Below are positions 1-8,135 of a stretch of DNA of 50,660 nt, piece after piece; the stretch's first letter is position 1; each line of letters begins with the position of its first letter. The stretch comes from Curtobacterium sp. A7_M15 (GTDB lineage: Bacteria > Actinomycetota > Actinomycetes > Actinomycetales > Microbacteriaceae). Position numbers and translations under genes: made by a program. The notes beneath the pieces were generated by a model. That model searched no databases. It was not told where the DNA came from and was given only the letters and a program-made list of their open reading frames with translations. The stretch spans positions 1 through 50,660 of the forward strand of contig NZ_JAUZED010000013.1 in NCBI RefSeq assembly GCF_030705415.1. Direction: 5' to 3'.

Positions 1-24
1 CCCCGCGACCGATCGGTCGCGGGG
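1..24 (-). terminator. Terminator-like hairpin downstream of the DUF349 gene
   Basis: A perfect 10-bp inverted repeat (CCCCGCGACC / GGTCGCGGGG) with a GATC loop lies 20 bases past the stop codon of the minus-strand gene. The left edge of the window hides whether a T-tract follows on the minus strand. Because it is symmetrical it could also serve a gene entering from outside. Confidence 0.6.
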
Positions 25-43
25 GCTTCGTCGTCCGGTTCCG

Positions 44-1276
44 TCAGCCGCCGAGTGCGTCGAGCCAGATCTTGCGCGCGTCGAGCGCCTCTTGCGCGTC
101 CTTGATCTTGCGCGCGTCGCCCGAGGCCCGGGCATCGGCGAGCTCCGCCTCGAGCTTGCCGATCGCGTCCTCGAGCTGGCTCGCGAGCCCGGTCTGGCGA
201 GCCTTGCGCTCCGGGTCGGACGCCTTCCAGTGCTCGTCCTCGAGGCTGCGCACGTGGTCCTCGACGGCGCGCAGACGGTCTTCGATGCGCCGGACGTCGC
301 CGCGGGGGACCTTGCCGATCTCGTCCCACCGGCGCTGGATGCCCGTCAGGGTCTTGCGCGCGGCGGCCCGGTCGGTGACCTGCAGCAGTGGCTCGGCCTC
401 GGTCAGCAGGGCCTGCTTCGCCTCGAGGTTGGCCGAGTACTCGACGTTCTCGGCAGCGGCCTCGGCGTGGCGCTGTTCGAACAGCACGTCACCGGCGGCC
501 TTGAACCGTGCCCAGAGCGCGTCGTCGTGGCGCTTGCCCGCTCGGCCCGCGGCCTTCCAGTCGTCGAGCAGTTCGCGGTACGCCGGGATCGCGTCGGACC
601 CGCGGGGTGCGAGCGCCTCGGCCCGCTCTACGAGTTCCTGCTTGCGGTTGCGGGCGTCGCGGTGCTGGGCGTCGAGCTCGGAGTAGAACGCCCGACGGTG
701 CTGGTCGACGGTCGAGCGGGCCGCGCGGAAACGCTTCCAGAGCTCGTTCGCCTCGTTCTTGGGGATGCGCGGGCCGTCGTGCTGGTGCTGCTGCCACCGG
801 GCGAAGACGTCGTCGAGCTGCGCGGTGATCTGCTTCCACTGCGCTCGTGCCGGGTCGACCGCCGCGAGTGCCTCGGCTTCCTCGACCAGGGCGGTCCGGT
901 GTGCCAGGGCGTCCGCGAGGGCCTGCTGGGCCTGCTCCGCCTGTTCCTTCGTCAGGGAGCCGAGCTGCTCGGTCAGGGCGCCGACGCGGGTCTCGAGCGA
1001 CTTGAGGTCGCCGACGACCCGGGCTTCGGCCACGAGGGTCTGCAGGTGCTCGACCGTGCGGGCGACGTCGTTCGCCGAGGCACCACGCTGCACGCGCTGC
1101 TCGGCGATCTTCACCTGTCCCTCGAGATCGGCGTACTTCCGCGCGAAGTAGGCGAGGGCTTCTTCGGGGCTCGCGTCCGGGTACTCACCGACGGCTTTCT
1201 CGGTGTCCTCGTACCGGACGTACACCGTCCCGTTCTCGTCGACCCGGCCCCAGGTCGTTGCTTCGTCAGGTCCCAC
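44..1276 (-). CDS. DUF349 domain-containing coiled-coil protein
   Basis: A 410-residue cytoplasmic protein with no signal peptide or membrane segment. The body is almost entirely charged helix. Three DUF349-type repeats are visible at roughly residues 130-205, 210-275 and 285-350, each with the W...(G)...LW.RF pattern (for example ELWKRF and ALWARF). The N-terminal 45 residues (TTWGRVDENGTVYVR) look like a small beta domain. The C-terminus is another coiled coil. The family is widespread in actinobacteria and has no agreed function. The GTG start at 1276 is chosen because the conserved N-terminal beta segment begins just after it; no strong ribosome-binding site is present. A TAGGCT -10 candidate lies about 60 bases upstream. 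The gene follows the peptidyl-prolyl isomerase gene on the same strand with a 113-bp gap. Confidence 0.88.
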   Translation of the reverse strand: MGPDEATTWGRVDENGTVYVRYEDTEKAVGEYPDASPEEALAYFARKYADLEGQVKIAEQRVQRGASANDVARTVEHLQTLVAEARVVGDLKSLETRVGALTEQLGSLTKEQAEQAQQALADALAHRTALVEEAEALAAVDPARAQWKQITAQLDDVFARWQQHQHDGPRIPKNEANELWKRFRAARSTVDQHRRAFYSELDAQHRDARNRKQELVERAEALAPRGSDAIPAYRELLDDWKAAGRAGKRHDDALWARFKAAGDVLFEQRHAEAAAENVEYSANLEAKQALLTEAEPLLQVTDRAAARKTLTGIQRRWDEIGKVPRGDVRRIEDRLRAVEDHVRSLEDEHWKASDPERKARQTGLASQLEDAIGKLEAELADARASGDARKIKDAQEALDARKIWLDALGG

Positions 1277-1337
1277 AGGTCTCGCCTCGATCGTGGTCGT
1301 GCATCACCGACGTCGCCGTCGGCACGGTCAGGTCGTC

Positions 1338-1343
1338 AGCCTA
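1338..1343 (-). promoter_or_regulatory. -10 candidate for the DUF349 gene
   Basis: TAGGCT read on the minus strand, 61 bases upstream of the GTG start. No recognisable -35 box. The leader would contain a small hairpin at 1307-1322 (CCGACG / CGTCGG, 4-base loop). Assigned by motif only. Confidence 0.4.
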
Positions 1344-1389
1344 TTGCACGGAGCGCATCTGCGACCCGCCGGGTCGGCGCGCCTGTGGA

Positions 1390-2205
1390 CTACTTCTCCT
1401 GCTCGATCGTCGCGCCGGTGATCGTGGTCGCCACCTTCGGCTCGCCCGTGCCGTCGTCACCGGGGGAGGAGATGCCCTTCGAGGTGATCTTCGACTCGAG
1501 GTCGTCGAGGCCGCTGGTGACCTTGCCGACGACGGTGTACCCGCCGGTCGAGCCGTCGAGCGTGGTGTCGCCGTAGACGATGAAGAACTGCGTGGTCTGC
1601 GAGTACGCCGACGAGCCGCGGGCGATCGCGATGGTGCCCTCGGCGTACTCCCCGTCGCTCGGGACGTTCTCGAGCGGGCCGTACTGGAACCCGGCGTCGC
1701 CCGTGCCGTCACCGTTCGCCGAGCCGCACTGCAGGAACTTGAACCCGGTGCTGTCGGCGAGCCGGTGGCAGGTCGTGCCGTTGTAGAACTGCTCCTGGAT
1801 GAGCTTGATCTCCACGCTCGCGGCCTGTGGCGCCTTCTTCCCGTCGAGCTCGATGCCGAGCGTGACGTCCTTGTTGAGGGTCAGCGTCCCCTTCCAGGTC
1901 GCGTCCTTCGCGATGGACTTGCTCGGGACGTCACCCGTGTTGGACGCGCTGGCACTCGCGGACGGGGTCGGCGTCGCGGTCGCGGAGGAGCTCGCGCTCG
2001 CATCGGCATCGCTGCCCTGCGAACCGGCGAAGGCGAGCTGGGAACCGGTCGCGAGCGCGGCGACGAGGACGAGGACACCCGCGCCGACGACGTTGTCCCG
2101 GATCCGCCGCCGCCGCTGCCGTTCGTGCAGGCCCTGCCGTGCCGTGTAGAGGCGGAGACGCTCGCGCGCCTCCCGGTTGTCACGCGCCTGGTTCTTCGGT
2201 GCCAC
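1390..2205 (-). CDS. Membrane-anchored cyclophilin-type peptidyl-prolyl cis-trans isomerase
   Basis: 271 residues. A basic cytoplasmic N-terminus (about residues 1-36, ending in HERQRRRR) precedes one membrane segment (about 38-60), then a Ser/Ala/Thr/Pro-rich low-complexity linker (about 62-95) and an extracytoplasmic cyclophilin domain (about 105-265). Domain landmarks are [34 protein letters not shown] and GYTVVGKV, which match the cyclophilin core; the usual FHR is CHR here. It probably assists proline isomerisation of exported proteins. GTG at 2205 is the start that retains the basic N-terminus. In related actinobacteria this gene lies near relA and the DUF349 gene, consistent with the neighbour here. 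It is transcribed away from rarA, and the two share a 107-bp promoter region. Confidence 0.9.
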   Translation of the reverse strand: MAPKNQARDNREARERLRLYTARQGLHERQRRRRIRDNVVGAGVLVLVAALATGSQLAFAGSQGSDADASASSSATATPTPSASASASNTGDVPSKSIAKDATWKGTLTLNKDVTLGIELDGKKAPQAASVEIKLIQEQFYNGTTCHRLADSTGFKFLQCGSANGDGTGDAGFQYGPLENVPSDGEYAEGTIAIARGSSAYSQTTQFFIVYGDTTLDGSTGGYTVVGKVTSGLDDLESKITSKGISSPGDDGTGEPKVATTITGATIEQEK

Positions 2206-2244
2206 GGTGCTGGTCGTACCTCTCGTCGAGTGTGCGACGAGCGT

Positions 2245-2250
2245 ACTGTA
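2245..2250 (-). promoter_or_regulatory. -10 candidate for the peptidyl-prolyl isomerase gene
   Basis: TACAGT on the minus strand, 40 bases before the GTG start. Immediately downstream, 2241-2222 forms a perfect 7-bp hairpin (CTCGTCG / CGACGAG, 6-base loop) that would sit at the very 5' end of the mRNA. Confidence 0.45.
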
Positions 2251-2299
2251 AGCCGCCCTGTCCGGGGCCTGGAGGCGCGCCCCTGTCAGTGGGTCGGCC

Positions 2300-2305
2300 T
2301 ACGAT
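2300..2305 (+). promoter_or_regulatory. -10 box of a likely leaderless rarA transcript
   Basis: TACGAT ends 7 bases before the ATG at 2313, so transcription would be expected to start at or next to the A of the start codon. No ribosome-binding site is present. See the leaderless-promoter finding. Confidence 0.6.
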
Positions 2306-2312
2306 TGGTCAC

Positions 2313-3707
2313 ATGGCAGCGGACCGTTCGGGCATGCGTGCGCCCACCACCGGCGGTCGCACAGGACTGGCGCAGGGCTCCGTCCCGCTCGCGGTGCGGA
2401 TGCGGCCGACGAGCCTCGACGAGGTCGCCGGCCAGCAGCACCTGCTCGGCCGTGGCAGCCCCCTCGTGCAGCTCGCGACGGGTACGCGCGAGAACCCGGG
2501 TGGTGTCTCGGTGATCCTGTGGGGACCACCCGGCACCGGCAAGACGACCCTGGCGCAGGCGATCGCGCGGCAGTCCGGTCGCGAGTTCGTCGAGCTCTCG
2601 GCCGTCACCGCCGGCGTGAAGGACGTGCGCGAGGTCATGGAGAAGGCGCTCACGCACCGCGACCTCTACGGTTCGACCACGGTCCTGTTCCTCGACGAGA
2701 TCCACCGCTTCAGCAAGGCGCAGCAGGACGCCCTGCTGCCCGGGGTCGAGAACGGTTGGGTCATCCTCATCGCGGCGACGACCGAGAACCCGTCCTTCTC
2801 GGTGATCTCCCCGCTGCTGTCCCGATCCCTGCTGCTCACGCTCAAGCCCCTCACCGACGAGGACCTCGGCATGCTCGTCGACCGCGCGGTCGAGGATCCT
2901 CGTGGCCTCGGCGGATCGGTCGTACTCGGGGACGAAGCCCGCAGCGCCATCGTGCGGCTCTCCTCCGGTGACGCCCGTCGGGCACTGACCGCACTCGAGG
3001 CCGCGGCGTCCTCGGCCGTCGCCGCCCACGACGACGACGCCGACGGCACCCTCGACGGTGTCGACACCGTCCCGGTCGTCGACGCCGACACCGTCGCGGC
3101 AGCAGTCGACCGGGCACTGCTCCGCTACGACCGTCAGGGCGACGAGCACTACGACGTCATCAGCGCGTTCATCAAGTCGGTCCGGGGGAGCGACGTCGAC
3201 GCCGCACTGCACTACCTGGCGCGCATGATCGAGGCGGGGGAAGACCCGCGGTTCATCGCCCGGCGCATCATCATCTCGGCGTCCGAGGACATCGGCATGG
3301 CCGACCCGCAGGCCCTGCCCATCGCCGTCGCCGCGGCGCAGGCCGTCCAGCTCATCGGCATGCCCGAGGGCCGGATCCCCCTGGCCGAGGCAGTGGTCTA
3401 CCTCGCGACCGCGCCGAAGTCGAACGCCGCCTACAACGGGGTGAATGCCGCGATCGCCGACGTCAAGGCCGGGCGGCTCGGCGTCGTGCCGATGCACCTC
3501 CGCGACGCCCACTACCCCGGGGCGAAGCGGCTCGGCCACGGCAAGGGCTACGTGTACTCCCACGATGCCGAGCACGGTGTCGCCGAGCAGCAGTACCTGC
3601 CCGATGCGCTCGAGGGCACCGAGTACTACACCCCCACGGCGAACGGCTACGAGCGCGAGGTCGGGCCGCGACTCGAGCGACTCCGGAAGATCACCCGCGG
3701 CGAGTAG
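2313..3707 (+). CDS. rarA: Replication-associated recombination protein A (AAA+ ATPase)
   Basis: 464 residues of the MgsA/RarA/WRNIP1 family, a clamp-loader-like AAA+ ATPase that acts at stalled replication forks. Walker A GPPGTGKT is at residues 71-78, Walker B LFLDEIH at about 125-131, sensor 1 ATTENPSF follows, and the arginine-finger region is SPLLSRS. The C-terminal tetramerisation part contains [15 protein letters not shown] and YNGVNAAI, both typical. The ATG at 2313 begins the conserved region; the frame stays open further upstream, but that part reads as low-quality sequence in the divergent promoter region. The start is supported by a TACGAT box 7 bases upstream. Length is normal. 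There is an Asp-rich insertion (about residues 230-255) before the lid and C-terminal part. Confidence 0.96.
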   Translation: MAADRSGMRAPTTGGRTGLAQGSVPLAVRMRPTSLDEVAGQQHLLGRGSPLVQLATGTRENPGGVSVILWGPPGTGKTTLAQAIARQSGREFVELSAVTAGVKDVREVMEKALTHRDLYGSTTVLFLDEIHRFSKAQQDALLPGVENGWVILIAATTENPSFSVISPLLSRSLLLTLKPLTDEDLGMLVDRAVEDPRGLGGSVVLGDEARSAIVRLSSGDARRALTALEAAASSAVAAHDDDADGTLDGVDTVPVVDADTVAAAVDRALLRYDRQGDEHYDVISAFIKSVRGSDVDAALHYLARMIEAGEDPRFIARRIIISASEDIGMADPQALPIAVAAAQAVQLIGMPEGRIPLAEAVVYLATAPKSNAAYNGVNAAIADVKAGRLGVVPMHLRDAHYPGAKRLGHGKGYVYSHDAEHGVAEQQYLPDALEGTEYYTPTANGYEREVGPRLERLRKITRGE

Positions 3708-3727
3708 TGGCCGCACCGAGTTCCTGC

Positions 3728-3733
3728 TACCAT
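3728..3733 (+). promoter_or_regulatory. -10 candidate for the rpsD leader transcript
   Basis: TACCAT located 21 bases after the rarA stop. A start near 3740 would give a leader of about 190 nt. No clear -35 element. Confidence 0.4.
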
Positions 3734-3779
3734 TGCCGGGCCTACGTCCTGGTCCTCGAGCACGGCTGCGTCGAGGACA

Positions 3780-3879
3780 GAGTGCCACTCCGGTGGTACG
3801 GGGGCAGAGGTTCGGACTGTAGCCGTCCGATCCCACAGGCTCATCCCTCTGGATCCCGTCATCGGGACGAGTGGCACTC
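3780..3879 (+). ncRNA. Structured 5' leader of rpsD (candidate S4 autoregulatory RNA)
   Basis: An exact 11-bp closing helix pairs 3780-3790 (GAGTGCCACTC) with 3869-3879 (GAGTGGCACTC). It encloses two hairpins: 3812-3817/3825-3830 (TCGGAC/GTCCGA) and 3854-3858/3863-3867 (TCCCG/CGGGA, tetraloop TCAT). A further hairpin at about 3754-3776 (CCTCGA / TCGAGG) precedes it. The structure ends 51 bases before the GTG start. Ribosomal protein S4 is known to repress its own mRNA in Proteobacteria and Bacillus through unrelated leader RNAs, so autoregulation is a reasonable but unproven inference here. Confidence 0.5.
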
Positions 3880-3930
3880 GCGTGCCCGGTCTCCGGTGAG
3901 TCATTCAGTTCAGACAGAGAAAAGGACCCT

Positions 3931-4560
3931 GTGTCTACCAAGTCACGTACCCGCAGCAAGACCCGCCTCTCGCGCGCGCTCGGCATCCCGCTGACGCCGA
4001 AGGCGGCCCGTTACCTCGAGAAGCGCCCCTACGGCCCCGGTGAGCACGGCCGCACCCGCCGTCGTGCGGACAGCGACTACGCCGTCCGTCTCCGTGAGAA
4101 GCAGCGTCTGCGCGCCCAGTACGGCATCCGCGAGAAGCAGCTCCGCATCGTCTTCGAAGAGGCCCGCAAGACGAAGGGCCTGACCGGTGAGAACCTGGTC
4201 GAGCTCCTCGAGCAGCGCCTCGACGCCCTCGTGCTCCGTGCCGGCTTCGCCCGCACCACCGCGCAGGCCCGTCAGCTGATCGTGCACCGTCACATCCTCG
4301 TCGACGGCAAGCTCGTCGACCGTCCGTCCTTCCGCGTGAAGGAGGGGCAGCTCATCCACGTGAAGCAGCGCTCCGAGTCCCTCGAGCCGTTCCAGGTCGC
4401 CGCCGCCGGTGGGCACCAGGAAGTCCTGCCGAAGGTCCCGGGCTACCTCGAGGTCGAGATCGACAAGCTCCAGGCCCGCCTGGTCCGTCGTCCGAAGCGC
4501 GCCGAGGTCCCCGTGACCTGTGAAGTGCAGCTCGTCGTCGAGTACTACGCAGCTCGCTGA
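3931..4560 (+). CDS. rpsD: 30S ribosomal protein S4
   Basis: 209 residues, the usual bacterial length. S4 is a primary 16S rRNA-binding protein that nucleates assembly of the small-subunit body. The N-terminal domain contains RYLEKRPYGPGEHG, and the S4 RNA-binding domain lies at about residues 99-160 (RLDALVLRAGFA, ARQLIVHRHILVDGK). The N-terminus has no zinc-binding cysteines, so this is the zinc-free (C-minus) paralogue type. The GTG at 3931 gives MSTKSRTRSK and is preceded by AAAGGA at 3921-3926. Longer readings run into the leader and are not protein-like. The gene is preceded by a long structured leader and followed by a strong terminator, so it is probably monocistronic. Confidence 0.97.
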   Translation: MSTKSRTRSKTRLSRALGIPLTPKAARYLEKRPYGPGEHGRTRRRADSDYAVRLREKQRLRAQYGIREKQLRIVFEEARKTKGLTGENLVELLEQRLDALVLRAGFARTTAQARQLIVHRHILVDGKLVDRPSFRVKEGQLIHVKQRSESLEPFQVAAAGGHQEVLPKVPGYLEVEIDKLQARLVRRPKRAEVPVTCEVQLVVEYYAAR

Positions 4561-4575
4561 TCCACTGATCACACC

Positions 4576-4616
4576 CGAACGGCGGGTCGTCCTTGCACAG
4601 GACGGCCCGCCGTTCG
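4576..4616 (+). terminator. Strong hairpin terminator after rpsD
   Basis: A 17-bp stem pairs 4576-4592 with 4600-4616, with one G-U wobble and a 7-base loop, starting 15 bases past the rpsD stop. No T-tract follows, as is usual for terminators in very GC-rich actinobacteria. Confidence 0.8.
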
Positions 4617-4639
4617 GCGTCGGTGCCCGGTGTCGTCGC

Positions 4640-4645
4640 TAAGAT
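4640..4645 (+). promoter_or_regulatory. -10 candidate upstream of the small membrane gene and alaS
   Basis: TAAGAT just after the rpsD terminator and 44 bases before the GTG at 4690. It would drive the 60-residue membrane protein gene together with alaS and ruvX. Confidence 0.5.
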
Positions 4646-4689
4646 CGTCTGGGCACGCACCGCTCGCGTGCACGAGAGGGAGAGGCACC

Positions 4690-4872
4690 GTGAAGCAGCT
4701 GTTCTTCGTCGCCGTCGGCGTCGTCATCGGGTTCGCCGTCGCGCACAAGGTCGCGAACACCCCCGGTGGCGCGCGGTTCTTCGCCGACGTGAACGCTCGC
4801 GCCGAAGCCTTCCGTGGTGCCGTCGCCGAGGGCTACCGCTCTCGCGAAGCCGAGCTCCGCACCGACGTCTGA
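4690..4872 (+). CDS. Small single-pass membrane protein of unknown function
   Basis: 60 residues starting at GTG 4690 (VKQLFFVAVGVVIGF), preceded by the purine-rich GAGAGGGAGAGG. Residues 3-20 form one hydrophobic helix; the remainder (KVANTPGGARFFADVNARAEAF...) is an amphipathic charged tail, probably cytoplasmic. Small membrane proteins occupy this position between rpsD and alaS in many actinobacteria, but I do not recognise a characterised family. It is 54 bases upstream of alaS and likely in the same transcript. Confidence 0.75.
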   Translation: MKQLFFVAVGVVIGFAVAHKVANTPGGARFFADVNARAEAFRGAVAEGYRSREAELRTDV

Positions 4873-4926
4873 CCGACGTCCGACCGACGACCCTCCCACG
4901 CACACGACCTGAAACCAGGAAGCACC

Positions 4927-7584
4927 ATGCAGACCGCAGAGATCCGCCGCCGTTGGCTCCAGTTCTTCGGTGACCGCGGGCACACCGTCGTCCCGTCCGC
5001 CTCGCTCGTCTCGGACGACCCCTCGCTGCTGTTCACGGTCGCCGGCATGGTGCCGTTCATCCCGTACCTGACCGGGCTCGTCCCCGCGCCGTACCCCCGC
5101 GCCACGAGCGTCCAGAAGTGCATCCGGACGAACGACATCGAAGAGGTCGGCAAGACCCCACGCCACGGCACGTTCTTCCAGATGAACGGCAACTTCTCGT
5201 TCGGGGACTACTTCAAGGAGCAGGCGATCGAGTACGCCTGGCAGTTCCTGACGACGCCCGAGACGGACGGTGGGCTCGGTTTCTCGCCCGACGACCTCTG
5301 GGTCACCGTGTACGAGGACGACGACGAGGCGATCGCGTTCTGGAAGCAGCACTCGTCGCTGCCCGACGACCGCATCCAGCGGCTCGGCAAGGACACCAAC
5401 TACTGGTCGACCGGGCAGCCGGGTCCGGCGGGCCCCTGTTCGGAGATCTTCTTCGACCGCGGTCCCGAGTACGGGATCGACGGCGGCCCGGCGACCGACG
5501 ACGACCGGTACGTCGAGATCTGGAACCTCGTGTTCATGCAGTACCAGATCGCCGACGTCCGCTCGAAGTACGACTTCGAGATCACGGGCGAGCTGCCGAA
5601 CAAGAACATCGACACCGGGATGGGCCTCGAACGCGTCGCCTTCATCAAGCAGGGCGTCGACAACATGTACGAGATCGACCAGGTCCGCCCGGTCCTCGAC
5701 GAAGCGGCGGCGATCTCCGGTCGTCGCTACGGTGCCGTGCACGAGGACGACGTCCGCATGCGCGTCATCGCGGACCACGTCCGGTCGGCGCTGATGCTCA
5801 TCGCCGACGGCGTCTCCCCGTCGAACGAGGGCCGCGGCTACATCCTGCGCCGTCTGCTGCGCCGCACCGTGCGCGCGATGCGACTGCTCGGCGTCGAGGG
5901 TGCGACCTTCCCCCGGCTCTTCCCTGCGTCCCGCGACGCCATGCGCGACGCCTACCCCGAGGTCGGCACCGACTACGACCGCATCGCGCGCATCGCCTAC
6001 GCGGAAGAGGAGACCTTCCTCCGCACGCTCGCGCAGGGCACGACGATCCTCGACGTCGCGGTCGAGCGCGCGAAGCAGGACGGCGCACCCGCGATCGGTG
6101 GGGACACGGCGTTCCTCCTGCACGACACCTTCGGCTTCCCCATCGACCTGACGATGGAGATGGCGGAAGAGGCAGGTGTCCAGGTCGATCGGTCCGCGTT
6201 CGAGACCCTGATGTCCGAGCAGCGGGCCCGGGCGAAGGCGGACGCCAAGAGCAAGAAGACCGCGCTCGCCGACCTCAGCGTCTACAGCGCGTTCCGGGCG
6301 AAGGGCGAGACCGTCTTCCTCGGCTACGACGCGCTCGAGGCCGAGACGTCCGTCCTCGGCATCATCGTGGGTGGGGTCAGCGTCGACCGCGCCGTCGTGG
6401 GGGACATCGCCGAGGTCATCCTCGGCGAGACCTCCCTCTACGCCGAGTCCGGCGGTCAGGACGCCGACCAGGGCTCGATCGTCGGCAACGGCTTCGACCT
6501 CGAGGTGCTCGACGTCCAGCGCCCGGTCGCGGGACTGTGGAGCCACACCGTCCAGGTGCGCTCGGGCGAGGTCGGTGTCGGCGCACCGGCGACGACCGTC
6601 GTCGACGCCGAGTACCGCCGTGGCGCGACGCAGGCGCACTCCGCGACGCACCTCGTCAACGCCGCACTGCGCGACATCCTCGGTCCCGAGGCACTGCAGG
6701 CCGGGTCGTACAACAAGTCCGGCTACATGCGCCTCGACTTCTCGTGGTCGCAGCCCGTCTCGCTCGAGACCCGCTCCGAGATCGAAGAGGTCGTGAACAA
6801 CGCGATCCGCTCCGACCTCGAGGTCTCGACGCGCGTGCTGCCGCTCGACGAGGCCAAGTCCCTCGGCGCGCAGGCACTGTTCGGTGAGAAGTACGGGTCC
6901 GAGGTCCGCATGGTGGACATCGGCGGCCCCTGGTCCCGCGAGCTCTGCGGTGGCACGCACGTGGCGTCCAGTGCCCAGGTCGGGCTCGTGAACCTGGTGG
7001 GGGAGTCGAGCGTCGGATCGACCAACCGTCGCGTCGAGGCGCTCGTCGGCCTCGAGGGCTTCCGCGACCTCGCCGTCGAGCGCACCATCGTGTCGCAGCT
7101 GTCGAGCGCGCTCAAGGCTCCGCGCGAAGACCTGCCGTCCCGCGTGCAGTCCCTGATGGAGGACCTGCGGACGGCACAGAAGCGCGTCGCCGAGTTCGAG
7201 TCCGCCAACCTGCAGCAGCGCGTCCCGGCGATCGCCCGCCAGGCGACGACGGTGGGCGCGACCACCGTCGTGGCGGAGTCCGTCCAGGGTCTGCAGTCCG
7301 GGGACGACCTCCGGGCGCTCGCGACCGGTGTCCGGAGCCAGCTCGGCGACGGCGCGGCCGTGGTGGTCCTCGGTGCGGTCATCAACGACAAGCCGGTGGT
7401 CATCGTCGCGACGAACGACGCCGCCCGCGCCGCGGGGGTGCAGGCAGGCCCGCTCGCGAAGGAGGCCGCCGGTGTCCTCGGCGGTGGCGGCGGCGGCAAG
7501 CCGGACCTCGCGCAGGGCGGTGGCACCGACGCATCGGCGCTCCCGGCGGCCCTCCGTGCGGTCACCGACCGGCTCGCGGCCTGA
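4927..7584 (+). CDS. alaS: Alanyl-tRNA synthetase
   Basis: 885 residues, normal length. It charges tRNA-Ala in the cytoplasm. The class II catalytic core occupies about residues 1-250 (MQTAEIRRRWLQFF start, FQMNGNFSFGDYFK, GPAGPCSEIFFDRG, TGMGLER), followed by the tRNA-recognition helices. The editing domain has the four zinc ligands H571, H575 (HSATH), C674 and H678 (CGGTH). The C-terminal domain ends in a Gly-rich GGGGGGKPDLAQGGG motif (C-Ala/DHHA1). The ATG at 4927 follows an AGGA site. The gene precedes ruvX with only 2 bases between stop and start, a common actinobacterial pairing. No anomaly. Confidence 0.98.
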   Translation: MQTAEIRRRWLQFFGDRGHTVVPSASLVSDDPSLLFTVAGMVPFIPYLTGLVPAPYPRATSVQKCIRTNDIEEVGKTPRHGTFFQMNGNFSFGDYFKEQAIEYAWQFLTTPETDGGLGFSPDDLWVTVYEDDDEAIAFWKQHSSLPDDRIQRLGKDTNYWSTGQPGPAGPCSEIFFDRGPEYGIDGGPATDDDRYVEIWNLVFMQYQIADVRSKYDFEITGELPNKNIDTGMGLERVAFIKQGVDNMYEIDQVRPVLDEAAAISGRRYGAVHEDDVRMRVIADHVRSALMLIADGVSPSNEGRGYILRRLLRRTVRAMRLLGVEGATFPRLFPASRDAMRDAYPEVGTDYDRIARIAYAEEETFLRTLAQGTTILDVAVERAKQDGAPAIGGDTAFLLHDTFGFPIDLTMEMAEEAGVQVDRSAFETLMSEQRARAKADAKSKKTALADLSVYSAFRAKGETVFLGYDALEAETSVLGIIVGGVSVDRAVVGDIAEVILGETSLYAESGGQDADQGSIVGNGFDLEVLDVQRPVAGLWSHTVQVRSGEVGVGAPATTVVDAEYRRGATQAHSATHLVNAALRDILGPEALQAGSYNKSGYMRLDFSWSQPVSLETRSEIEEVVNNAIRSDLEVSTRVLPLDEAKSLGAQALFGEKYGSEVRMVDIGGPWSRELCGGTHVASSAQVGLVNLVGESSVGSTNRRVEALVGLEGFRDLAVERTIVSQLSSALKAPREDLPSRVQSLMEDLRTAQKRVAEFESANLQQRVPAIARQATTVGATTVVAESVQGLQSGDDLRALATGVRSQLGDGAAVVVLGAVINDKPVVIVATNDAARAAGVQAGPLAKEAAGVLGGGGGGKPDLAQGGGTDASALPAALRAVTDRLAA

Positions 7585-7586
7585 CC

Positions 7587-8036
7587 GTGGCGATCCGTTC
7601 CGGGCGCCGGCTCGGCGTCGACGTCGGCCGGGCCCGGATCGGGGTCGCGGTGTGCGACCGCGACGGGCTCCTCGCGACGCCCGTCGAGACCGTCGCCCGT
7701 GACGACACCACGGACGTCCGGCGGATCGTCGAGATCGCGGACGAGTACGACGTGCTCGAGATCGTCGTCGGGCTCCCACTGTCGATGTCGGGCGGGGACA
7801 CCCCGTCCACGGCGGACGCCCGGGAGTTCGCCGGCCGTCTGGCGGAGCACCGTCCGGTGCGGCTCGTCGACGAACGACTCTCGACCGTGACGGCCCAGCG
7901 CGGGCTGCACCAGGCCGGCAAGAACACGAAGAAGTCCCGCGCCGTGATCGACCAAGCGGCCGCTGTTATCATTCTGCAACACGCGCTCGACCACGAGCGT
8001 GCGGCCAGTGCCCCTCCCGGGGCCACGCTCCCCTGA
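7587..8036 (+). CDS. ruvX: RuvX/YqgF family RNase H-fold nuclease
   Basis: 149 residues. The RNase H-like fold is recognisable from GVDVGRARIGVAV at the N-terminus, IVVGLPLSMSG in the middle and VDERLSTVTAQ plus DQAAAVIIL near the end, which carry the acidic catalytic residues. YqgF proteins take part in 16S rRNA 5'-end processing and were first described as possible Holliday junction resolvases. GTG at 7587 is 2 bases after the alaS stop, so translation is probably coupled. The C-terminal 12 residues are variable. Confidence 0.94.
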   Translation: MAIRSGRRLGVDVGRARIGVAVCDRDGLLATPVETVARDDTTDVRRIVEIADEYDVLEIVVGLPLSMSGGDTPSTADAREFAGRLAEHRPVRLVDERLSTVTAQRGLHQAGKNTKKSRAVIDQAAAVIILQHALDHERAASAPPGATLP

Positions 8037-8038
8037 CA

Positions 8039-8061
8039 GCGGGCACCCCAGCAGTGCCCGC
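8039..8061 (+). terminator. Hairpin between ruvX and mltG
   Basis: An 8-bp perfect stem (GCGGGCAC / GTGCCCGC) with a 7-base loop begins 3 bases after the ruvX stop codon. No T-tract follows. It may end or attenuate the alaS-ruvX transcript ahead of mltG. The rest of the 99-bp gap shows nothing clear. Confidence 0.4.
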
Positions 8062-8135
8062 CTGCACGCGGCTGCCACACCGTCGCCCAGCACAGTAGCC
8101 CAGGCGGAGTTCCCGACCGAGAGACCCGAGGACCG

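Noticed and set aside
3869-3895. T-box-like text (GAGTGGCACTCGCG) in the rpsD leader
   Set aside because: It resembles the AGGGTGGNACCGCG box, but has an extra base, is fully explained as one arm of the 11-bp closing helix, lacks an identifiable specifier stem, and stands before a ribosomal protein gene, not a synthetase gene.
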